The notes under the pieces were generated by a model. The model was given only the letters and a program-made list of their open reading frames with translations, searched no databases and was not told the origin of the DNA. Position numbers and translations under genes: made by a program. Below are positions 33,395 to 40,487 of a stretch of DNA of 64,000 nucleotides, in pieces. Every line of letters begins with the position of its first letter. Position 1 is the stretch's first letter. Origin of the DNA: Elusimicrobiota bacterium. Its GTDB lineage: Bacteria > Elusimicrobiota > Elusimicrobia > UBA1565 > JACRDR01. The stretch spans positions 124,001-188,000 of the forward strand of contig JACQBA010000009.1 of the NCBI GenBank assembly GCA_016194745.1, written 5' to 3'.

Positions 33395-34357
33395 TCAGCG
33401 CGCTAGAGTGTCCTCGTCCGGCCTCTTCAGGAAAGAGTTCGGGTTGACGGCCTTGCCGTTGCGCCAGACTTCGTAGTGCACGTGCGTCCCGGTCGAGCGG
33501 CCGGTCGTGCCCATGTACGCGATCATCTGTCCCCGCCGGACCGCCTCGCCCTTGTGCACGAGCACCTTGGAGGTGTGCCCGTACAGCGTCGAGTAGCCCC
33601 ACGCGTGCTCGATCAAGACCATCTTTCCGTAGCCGCCCGTCCATTCCGCCCGTCGGACGATGCCGTCGGCGGTGGCGAGGATCGGCGTGTCGGCGCTCGA
33701 GGCGATGTCGATGCCGGCGTGGAACTCCCCCGAGTCCTCGTCTCCGCGGCTGACCGGAGAGAAGCGGAAACCGAATCCCGAGGTGAGCCTGCCGTCCGCG
33801 GCGGGCCAGCCCTGCGGGGTGGCGCGAAACAGGCTCCGGCGGTTGGTGATGTACCAGGCGATCTCTTGGAAGCTGGCCATCCGCTGCTGGGACTCTTGGC
33901 GCATCGCCATGAGGCTCGAGCGCACGGTGGAGACGTTGAAGCGCATCGGATCGCGGAGGAATTCCTTGACCAGGCCGACGCGGTCGCCCGGCGCGGGGCC
34001 GCCGACGCCCTCCTCCTGCTCGATGATCGCCTTCTTCGAGCGCATGCCGAGGAGCACGCGCATCTGCTTGTCGGTGTCGCGCGCCTGATCGAGCTCCTTC
34101 ATCGAACGCTGCATCTCGTTGACGAGATAGGAGACCTTCGTGCGCATCACCTGGTTGTCGGCCTTCGTGATCCAGTAGTCGACGTTGCGGCCGATGAGCA
34201 ATCCCGCCCACATCGTCACCCCGCTCCACAGGGCCAGGCAGAAAAGGAAGAAATTGAACGTGAAGCGAAGCTTCCACGTGGGAAGATTCGTGTGCGGGAT
34301 GATGAGTACGGTGACGTGCCGGCTAAGCGTGCGGTACAGGCGCGGCAGGAAGCCCAA
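33395..34357 (-). CDS. Membrane-anchored M23 (LytM-type) peptidoglycan endopeptidase
   Basis: A 320-residue protein starting at TTG 34357 with GGAGGAG immediately upstream. A cytoplasmic N-terminus and one membrane helix (about 33-53) are followed by a coiled-coil-like region (about 60-180) and the LytM domain (about 195-305). The zinc ligands are visible as EFHAGIDIAS and GTHVHYEV, with YGHTS between them. It should cleave peptidoglycan cross-bridges and act with the bactofilin encoded directly downstream, probably in cell shape. First gene of the 34357-30591 operon. Confidence 0.9.
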   Translation of the reverse strand: MGFLPRLYRTLSRHVTVLIIPHTNLPTWKLRFTFNFFLFCLALWSGVTMWAGLLIGRNVDYWITKADNQVMRTKVSYLVNEMQRSMKELDQARDTDKQMRVLLGMRSKKAIIEQEEGVGGPAPGDRVGLVKEFLRDPMRFNVSTVRSSLMAMRQESQQRMASFQEIAWYITNRRSLFRATPQGWPAADGRLTSGFGFRFSPVSRGDEDSGEFHAGIDIASSADTPILATADGIVRRAEWTGGYGKMVLIEHAWGYSTLYGHTSKVLVHKGEAVRRGQMIAYMGTTGRSTGTHVHYEVWRNGKAVNPNSFLKRPDEDTLAR

Positions 34358-34461
34358 AGCTCCTCCAATGCAACGCTAACTTTATAGCAGAACGCGTTCC
34401 CCCCGTCAATAAGCCCCCCTGTCAGCCCTCGTCAGGGTATCCGCGCGGGAATAGTGAATTT

Positions 34462-36066
34462 TCAACGGCCGGCGCCGGGCGTCTTCAACGCGAACAGCCG
34501 GTACTTCGAGTTCGAAAAGGCCATGGGAAACGGGAGCTTGGAATCCTGGTTTCCCAGATAGTAGGCCAGTCCGTAGCGCGCGGCGAGCACGCGCAGCTCC
34601 TGCGCCGTGAAGGAATGGAAGTTGCCGTAGACTTCCTTGTACGCTTCCACTCCGCGGCCCCGGATCGCGCGTCCGCGATTGCAGACGACCATTCGGCGGT
34701 GCCATTCGATCATATCCCCTTCGGACTGCGGCACCGACTTGAAGCTGACGAAGACGGCCCGCCGCGCGAAGACGTAGAACGTCTCGATGCCGGGGAAGAT
34801 GAGGAAGACGTCGCCATTGTCGGTGTTTCGGGAGATCCATTCGAGCGCGTCGCGCTGCTGGGGCTCTATCTCCCACCCGCTCGCGATGACGCCGCGGCCC
34901 TCCGAGGACAGCGCTCTCACCGCATTGGGGCCGGCGACGCATACTCCCAGCGCCGCCGCGGCAAGCGCCGCCGCCGCCGAGGCCCGCGGGCGCTCCTTCA
35001 GCCAATCTCCGACGATCGCCGCGGCCAGCAGCACGCCGAGGAACGGGATGGAGCCGTCCGCGAAACGGAACCAGTAGTACTTGAGCGGCGCGATACGGCC
35101 CATGGTCCAGAGTGCGAGGCCGACGGCGAAGAGACCCGCGCCGCAGTAGAGGTACGCCGCGACCGCGCGGTACTTGAGATCGCGTTTCCAAAAGGCCGCC
35201 GCCGCGAGCAGCGCCAGGGCGCCCGCCAAGGCCCACGCCCACGCCCTTGCGGGCCACGCGGAGGGAAGAGCGTGGTGCGGCACGCGAAGGGTCACGTACA
35301 TGACGGACGCCGCGGTTGAATCTGCGCCGCGGTTCGCCAGGAGCTGTCCCGCGCTCGTCCAAATCCCGACCGATCCCGTGAGAAGCAGCAGCGGGACGCA
35401 GCGCAGCATCCGCCGGACGTCCTCCCGGAAGTCCGTCGCGTTGAGCGCGGCGGCTCCCGCCAGGCAGATCAAGCCGTAGACTCCGACGAGCGCATGGAAG
35501 GACACGGCGATCCCCTGATAAAGGAATGCGCTCGCATACTTGCGGCGGATCAGGGCGAACAACGCTAGAAACGATGCGGCGTAGGCGAAGCATTTCGCCT
35601 CGAATAGGCGCCCGCCGAACAAGGTCTCGCCCGCGACGATCGACTGCCATCGCGACGCGACGATCGCCGCCGGCACGAGCACGGCCGGGCCCGCTCCGAA
35701 CAGCGCCCCGAAGCTCTCGATCACGCACGCGAACAGCGCGATCACGAGGATCGAGCCCAGAAACGCGAGCCATTGGAACGACATCACGCGCGTCAACGGC
35801 CCGAACAGCGAGTAGAACGCGAGGCGGATCGAACGGTTGCCGATCGGGAGGTCGAGATACCAGTCGTTCTTGATCCACCCCGGCTCCGCGAATTGCCGCG
35901 CGCCGGGAAGGATGTCGTTCAAATTGCTCGCCGGCAGGGAGAACAAGCTCTGGAACGCCAGGACCGAGAATACCGCAAGGAAGACGCGGTGCTCGCTCGC
36001 GAGTCCCCTCGGCCCGGCCGGCGCGTCAGGCACCGACGCCGCGCGGGGCTGCGGCAGTTCCGTCAT
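34462..36066 (-). CDS. Polytopic membrane protein, possibly GT-C-like
   Basis: The start is set at ATG 36066, where an extended -10 box lies 6 nt upstream; the frame extends to 36528 but that part shows no start signals. The 534 residues have about 10 membrane segments and a C-terminal soluble domain of about 130 residues. The first loop contains NDILPGARQFAEPGWIKNDWYLDLP, and the soluble part has DALEWISRNTDNGDVFLIFPG, patterns seen in uncharacterised membrane proteins with the GT-C glycosyltransferase layout. No catalytic residue can be assigned with confidence. Single gene. Confidence 0.7.
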   Translation of the reverse strand: MTELPQPRAASVPDAPAGPRGLASEHRVFLAVFSVLAFQSLFSLPASNLNDILPGARQFAEPGWIKNDWYLDLPIGNRSIRLAFYSLFGPLTRVMSFQWLAFLGSILVIALFACVIESFGALFGAGPAVLVPAAIVASRWQSIVAGETLFGGRLFEAKCFAYAASFLALFALIRRKYASAFLYQGIAVSFHALVGVYGLICLAGAAALNATDFREDVRRMLRCVPLLLLTGSVGIWTSAGQLLANRGADSTAASVMYVTLRVPHHALPSAWPARAWAWALAGALALLAAAAFWKRDLKYRAVAAYLYCGAGLFAVGLALWTMGRIAPLKYYWFRFADGSIPFLGVLLAAAIVGDWLKERPRASAAAALAAAALGVCVAGPNAVRALSSEGRGVIASGWEIEPQQRDALEWISRNTDNGDVFLIFPGIETFYVFARRAVFVSFKSVPQSEGDMIEWHRRMVVCNRGRAIRGRGVEAYKEVYGNFHSFTAQELRVLAARYGLAYYLGNQDSKLPFPMAFSNSKYRLFALKTPGAGR

Positions 36067-36072
36067 CGCCGA

Positions 36073-36078
36073 AGTATA
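36073..36078 (-). promoter_or_regulatory. Extended -10 box (TGT-TATACT), 6 nt before ATG 36066
   Basis: Minus-strand TGTTATACT followed by 6 nt and the start codon with no ribosome site. It is one of the clearest leaderless promoters in the window. Confidence 0.65.
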
Positions 36079-36192
36079 ACAAATCCCCCTTTTCGCGATG
36101 ACCGCGTTGACTCGCGCCGGGAAATGTGACAGGATGCGCGCAAGTCCTAGTGCACGCATAGGACCCTTGGCCGTACGATCCGGAGGATGCTT

Positions 36193-36918
36193 ATGCACCT
36201 GTGGAACGTCGTCGCCGCGGGACTTCTGACGTGGAGTGGACGCGCCGAAGCATTGACGGTCGATTTGACGGGATTCGGCATCAGGCCCGAGCCCCGGACG
36301 GCGTCGCTTGTCGCCGCGCCGGTCGACAAGGGACTCAAGGAACTGTTCGACAAGGCAGGCTCTCCGATCTCCTGCAGCGCCGGCATGGCGGTCGACACGG
36401 ACGGCCCGGCCGACGGCAATCCGATCCCCGATCCCGACACGCACCAGGACGTGACCGCCGCCACCTACGACGACGGCGCCGGCACCTCGATCAGCGCCTT
36501 TCGGATCCCGTACGTCGTCAAGCCGCAAGGCTCAAGCCCCGGCAAGAAGCATTGCGCCAAGCCCCTCAACGCCGTCCGCCTTTGGGACCTCGTGCGCGTA
36601 AAATGCGCCGGCAAGTCCGTGATGGCCGTCGTCGCCGACTTGGGACCCGTCGGAAAGTTCGGCGAGGGCTCGGTGGCGCTCCATGACGCCTGCGGCAACA
36701 CGCGCGCCCGCGAGAACGTCGGGATCGGCAGCGGCATCACCTATATCTTCTTCCCCGGGACCGGAGTGCGCGCCCGCAACGAGGCTCATCTAAAGGAGAT
36801 AATCCTGCGCGGCGCCGACTTGGACGAGTCGATGATCGGGCCCAACCGCCCCGACCGGCCCCGCGCGGAAGACAGGCCCCGGTCCCGTCGGCGGGACCAT
36901 CGCCGGAGACGGCGGTAA
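36193..36918 (+). CDS. Secreted GH75 (chitosanase)-like protein
   Basis: The start is set at ATG 36193, with GGAGG at optimal spacing; the ATG at 36187 overlaps that site. The 241 residues begin with a signal peptide (MHLWNVVAAGLLTWSGRAEA). The domain contains AVDTDGPADG, AFRIPYVVKP, VMAVVADLGPVGKFGEGSVALHDACG and YIFFPGTG. These resemble the GH75 pattern (IPYVV, GDxGP...GEGS, FPGS) with plausible catalytic Asp in DTDG and Glu in GEGS. The basic C-terminal tail (DRPRSRRRDHRRRRR) is unusual. It could hydrolyse chitosan-like glycans, but the assignment rests on short motifs. Confidence 0.55.
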   Translation: MHLWNVVAAGLLTWSGRAEALTVDLTGFGIRPEPRTASLVAAPVDKGLKELFDKAGSPISCSAGMAVDTDGPADGNPIPDPDTHQDVTAATYDDGAGTSISAFRIPYVVKPQGSSPGKKHCAKPLNAVRLWDLVRVKCAGKSVMAVVADLGPVGKFGEGSVALHDACGNTRARENVGIGSGITYIFFPGTGVRARNEAHLKEIILRGADLDESMIGPNRPDRPRAEDRPRSRRRDHRRRRR

Positions 36919-36943
36919 CGAACCGTCAACAAAATAGACCGCG

Positions 36944-36981
36944 CCTCGAGTCCCATTCCGCGCTAGGCCTATCGACCCAGG
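36944..36981 (+). promoter_or_regulatory. Intergenic element, copy c (CTAGGCC-TATCGACCCAGG)
   Basis: This copy carries the pattern CCTxxxGTCCCAY...TAGGCC..TCGACCCAGG. Related copies are at 47482-47518 and 60216-60252. It ends 42 nt before the M23 gene at 37024. Nature unknown: promoter, operator or small structured RNA. Confidence 0.45.
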
Positions 36982-37023
36982 AATTTAACATGCATTGTAT
37001 TCAAAATGTAACAGCAACCGTTT

Positions 37024-37590
37024 ATGCTTTACATCGTGAAGCGTCCCCTCGTGTTGCCCGCCCTGGTGCTCGTGGCGCTCTCGTCCGTGTTCACCAGCGC
37101 CCAAGCGCCCGTACTCGGTCGGCGCGAGCTGGTCCGCGCGGCCCCGATCCCCGGCGAAGGCAGATTTAAGATCCCCATCCGGGCCAAGAAATGGCACATC
37201 GCCCCCCTGGGCCGCTTCGGCGCGCGCCGCGGCTACGGCTGGCATGACGGCGTGGACTTCGCCGTGCCCCACCGCACCCCGATTTTCGCCGCGCGGGCCG
37301 GCAACGTCGAGCGGCTCGGGCACTTCGACAAGCTTCGCGACTACGGCCGCGGCTACGGCGGCTTCGTGGTCATCCGCCACGCCGACGGCTCGCGCTCGTG
37401 GTACGCTCATCTCGAGACGATCTACGTCGCCGTCGGCGACGCCGTGTCGACGAAGACGCGCCTCGGCCTCAGCGGCGGCCGCAATAACGGGCATTCGAGC
37501 GGGCCCCATCTCCATTTCGGCGTCATCCGCCCCAACGGCCAAGCCCTGAACCCCGAGATCGCTTTCGCCGGGTCCGGCGCCAAGAGCTGA
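37024..37590 (+). CDS. Secreted M23 peptidase
   Basis: A 188-residue protein with an N-terminal signal peptide (MLYIVKRPLVLPALVLVALS, cleavage near TSA-QA) and a compact LytM domain. The metal and catalytic residues are visible in WHDGVDFAVP, SWYAHLET and GPHLHFGV. It should cut peptidoglycan cross-links in the periplasm. The upstream region contains an intergenic element copy and AT-rich sequence; no clear ribosome site precedes the ATG. It is a single gene, separate from the bactofilin operon's M23 paralogue. Confidence 0.88.
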   Translation: MLYIVKRPLVLPALVLVALSSVFTSAQAPVLGRRELVRAAPIPGEGRFKIPIRAKKWHIAPLGRFGARRGYGWHDGVDFAVPHRTPIFAARAGNVERLGHFDKLRDYGRGYGGFVVIRHADGSRSWYAHLETIYVAVGDAVSTKTRLGLSGGRNNGHSSGPHLHFGVIRPNGQALNPEIAFAGSGAKS

Positions 37591-37720
37591 CGTCTCACAC
37601 GCCCGACGACAGCCGCCGCGCCGCAAGCTCCAATCTGGGCCCAACGCTCTATCCCCGATTGGGTCGAAAGACGAAATCCTATTGCACTGCTGGACCCACA
37701 AGAGCGCGAGGGATTCGCGC

Positions 37721-37726
37721 TAAACT
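37721..37726 (+). promoter_or_regulatory. -10 box TAAACT, 6 nt before ATG 37733
   Basis: TAAACT is followed by 6 nt and the M16 start codon with no ribosome site, fitting the leaderless pattern. Confidence 0.5.
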
Positions 37727-37732
37727 GCTGGC

Positions 37733-40465
37733 ATGCGCGATCCTCTTATCGTACTCTCTCTCGTCAGTCTCATGGCAATCCCCGCACCCAGCCTGGCCGC
37801 CGGCGCCGCCCCCTTCCGGCTCCCGATGGAGTCGTTCACCCTCGATTCCAACGGACTTCAGGTGGTCGTCGTGCCGGACCATTCGAACCCGACCGTCACG
37901 GTCGCCGTCTCCTACAAGGTCGGCTCCCAGGACGAGAGCAAGGGTCTCGGCGGGTTCGCGCACCTGTTCGAGCACCTCATGTTCCAAGGCACGAGGAACA
38001 TGGCGCCCGGCGATTTTTCCAATCTGATCAAATCCCACGGCGGCGCCTACAACGCCTACACGAGCAAGACGCACACCAACTATCACACGACGATCCCGCG
38101 AAACGCCCTCGAGATCGCGCTGTGGGCCGAAGCGGAACGCATGCTCTCCCTGAAGGTGGACGAGCGCGCCCTCGAGCAGGAAAAACGCGTCGTCCTCGAG
38201 GAGATGCGCTGGCGCTACACCAATACTGCTTATGTGCGCGGCATCTTCGGCGCCGTCGCCGAGCTGGCCTTCGACCATTGGGAGAACCAGCATCCGCCGA
38301 TCGGCGACGAGGCGGACGTGCGCAACGCCAAGCTGTCCGACGTGATGGCGTTCCACGCGCGATTCTACGGCCCCAACAACGCGGTCATCACGCTCTCCGG
38401 CGACATCACGGCGGACGATGCAAAGCTCTTGGTCGTGAAGTATTTCAACGGCGCCCAGGCCCTGCCCGACATCGTCCGCCCGGTCGCGCCGGAGCGGCCG
38501 ATCTCGGAGGACAGGCACCGCGTCGTGGAGGATCCCTTTGCGCGCCTGCCGCTCCTCGTCAACGCCTGGCGCCTGCCCGAACGAGGCACGCCCTCGTATT
38601 GGGCGACGCTCATGCTGATGAACATCCTCTCGGGGGACTCGGACAACCCGATGTACAAGGCCCTCGTCAAAGAGCAGCGCCTGGCCACGAGCGTCGGCTC
38701 GAAGGGCCCGTGGTTCGCCTCCCCGAACTCCGACAACAATCCCGAGCTCTTTGGATTCTACGCCATGCTCAATCCCGGGACCACCGCGGAGCAGGCGACC
38801 GCCGCGATGAACCAGGTGCTGCGCCGCTTCGCCGAGGAAGGCCCGACCGACGAGGAGCTCGAGATCGCCAAGACGCAGACCGAACTCGCCGCGATGAAGA
38901 GCATGCAGACGACGCAGCGCCAAGCCACGACGCTCGCGGCCTACGCCTCGGTCTTCGGAGACGCCGAGGGCTACTTCCAGGATTTGGAGCGCCTCATGGC
39001 GGTCACCCGCGAGGATATCCGCACCGCGGTGCGCGAGCACGTCTTCAACGCCCGGCGCGTCACGGTCGAGAACGTCCCGGTCCCTCCGCAGACGCCCGCG
39101 CCCGCGGCCGAGGAGCCGCCCTTACCGGAGGCCGAGCCCCGCCACGCGCAGCAGCAGGCGCCGCCGCTGGCGTCCGCGCCGCGCGAGGTGCCCGTCCCGC
39201 GTCTCGAACGCTTCACCCTCTCCAACGGGCTCGAGGTCACGGTGGTGCAGGACAACCGCCTCAAGCTGCTCGAAGCGCGCCTCAGCTTCCACCGCGGCGG
39301 CCGCGCCAACGAGACGGCCGACGAGGCGGGATTCGCGAAAGCCCATTCCGAGCTGATGCTCAAGGGGACGGCCGCTCAGAACGCGGAGCAGCTCACGCGC
39401 TCCTTCTCGCGCCTCGGCTACGCGCTCGGCGTCAAGGAAGACCACGATCACTCGGTCGTCAACGCCGCCGGGCTCTCCCGAAACGCGGAAAGGTTCTTCT
39501 CCCAGTTGAGCGAGGTGCTGACGGGGCCGAACTTCGCGGGCGATGAGGTAGAAGAGTGGAAGCGGAGCATCATCGCGCGCATGCGCCAGCAGCGCTCGAA
39601 CCCGGACTTCCTCGCGGCGGAGCGCGTGAAGGCGGAGCTCTTGGCCGCGCATCCCTACGGCCGCCAGGCTCCCACCGACGCCCAGCTCTCCGCCGTGGAC
39701 GCGGAGCGCCTGCGCGAGTACCATCGCCGCACCGCGACGCCCAACGGCTCGAGCCTCGTCCTGGTGGGCGACATAGATCCCGCGACGGCCCGCGAGATGC
39801 TCGAGCGAACGCTGGGCGGCTGGCAGGGCGCGGTGACCCGTGTTCCCGCGCCCGCCGTCCCCGGCAACGCGGCCTCACGCATGGCGCTCGTCGAGCGTCC
39901 GGGCTCGACGCAGGCGACGCTTCTCGTCTCGCAGACCGTGCCGCTCACGCCGCGCGACCCGGATTACCTGCCTCTGACGGTCGCCAACTACATCCTGGGC
40001 GGCGGCTCGACGTCGATGCTCTACCGGAACCTTCGCGAGCGCAACGCCTTCACCTACAGCGCGCATTCGGACCTCGACCCGCGCGAGGGCGGAGCGATCT
40101 GGACCGTCCAAGCGGCCGTGCGTCCCGCGGTGATCAAGGATTCCCTCATCGAGATCACCAAGGAGATCCGCGCCATCCGAGACAATGCCGTCACGGAGGA
40201 GGAACTCCAGAAGGCCAGGACCTACATCGGCGGCAATTTCGCCATGGTCCTCGCCGGCACCTCGTCGACGTCCGACTTCCTGATGCGGCTGCGCCAGCAG
40301 GGCCGCGACCCCGAGCAGGTCCTCGCGGGCTACCAGGCGCGGCTCCAGGCCCTCACGCCCGCCGACCTGCAGCGCGTCGCCCGCCAGTACATCGATCCGG
40401 ACAAGATGGTCACCGTGGTCGTCGGGGACAGGTCTCACCTCGCTCCCCTCCTGCCTGCGAATTGA
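37733..40465 (+). CDS. Exported M16 zinc metalloprotease with two fused M16 domains
   Basis: A 910-residue protein with a signal peptide (MRDPLIVLSLVSLMAIPAPS). The N-terminal M16 half carries the inverted zinc motif HLFEH (His77, Glu80, His81) and the third ligand Glu near 157 in QEKRVVLEEMRW. The C-terminal half starts after a Pro/Ala-rich linker (about 445-480) and has GFAKAHSELMLKGT in place of HxxEH, so it is the usual inactive partner domain that forms the other side of the chamber. Such proteins degrade short peptides in the periplasm. It ends 22 nt before alaS, whose promoter overlaps its end. Confidence 0.93.
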   Translation: MRDPLIVLSLVSLMAIPAPSLAAGAAPFRLPMESFTLDSNGLQVVVVPDHSNPTVTVAVSYKVGSQDESKGLGGFAHLFEHLMFQGTRNMAPGDFSNLIKSHGGAYNAYTSKTHTNYHTTIPRNALEIALWAEAERMLSLKVDERALEQEKRVVLEEMRWRYTNTAYVRGIFGAVAELAFDHWENQHPPIGDEADVRNAKLSDVMAFHARFYGPNNAVITLSGDITADDAKLLVVKYFNGAQALPDIVRPVAPERPISEDRHRVVEDPFARLPLLVNAWRLPERGTPSYWATLMLMNILSGDSDNPMYKALVKEQRLATSVGSKGPWFASPNSDNNPELFGFYAMLNPGTTAEQATAAMNQVLRRFAEEGPTDEELEIAKTQTELAAMKSMQTTQRQATTLAAYASVFGDAEGYFQDLERLMAVTREDIRTAVREHVFNARRVTVENVPVPPQTPAPAAEEPPLPEAEPRHAQQQAPPLASAPREVPVPRLERFTLSNGLEVTVVQDNRLKLLEARLSFHRGGRANETADEAGFAKAHSELMLKGTAAQNAEQLTRSFSRLGYALGVKEDHDHSVVNAAGLSRNAERFFSQLSEVLTGPNFAGDEVEEWKRSIIARMRQQRSNPDFLAAERVKAELLAAHPYGRQAPTDAQLSAVDAERLREYHRRTATPNGSSLVLVGDIDPATAREMLERTLGGWQGAVTRVPAPAVPGNAASRMALVERPGSTQATLLVSQTVPLTPRDPDYLPLTVANYILGGGSTSMLYRNLRERNAFTYSAHSDLDPREGGAIWTVQAAVRPAVIKDSLIEITKEIRAIRDNAVTEEELQKARTYIGGNFAMVLAGTSSTSDFLMRLRQQGRDPEQVLAGYQARLQALTPADLQRVARQYIDPDKMVTVVVGDRSHLAPLLPAN

Positions 40466-40475
40466 CCGTATTTGC

Positions 40476-40481
40476 TAGAAT
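40476..40481 (+). promoter_or_regulatory. Extended -10 box (TGC-TAGAAT) of alaS, 6 nt before GTG
   Basis: TGCTAGAAT followed by CGCCTC and the GTG start of alaS. No ribosome site is present, so this housekeeping gene appears to be read from a leaderless mRNA. Confidence 0.6.
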
Positions 40482-40487
40482 CGCCTC

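Noticed and set aside
36067..36528. N-terminal extension of the polytopic membrane protein
   Set aside because: It has no start signals, would overlap the divergent GH75-like gene, and a strong promoter lies 6 nt before ATG 36066.
37611..37680. Inverted CCAATC/GATTGG stem with a TGGGTCGAAAG half-match to the intergenic element
   Set aside because: Weak stem without a T-run, and only 11 nt of one half of the element on the opposite strand; too little to call a copy or a terminator.
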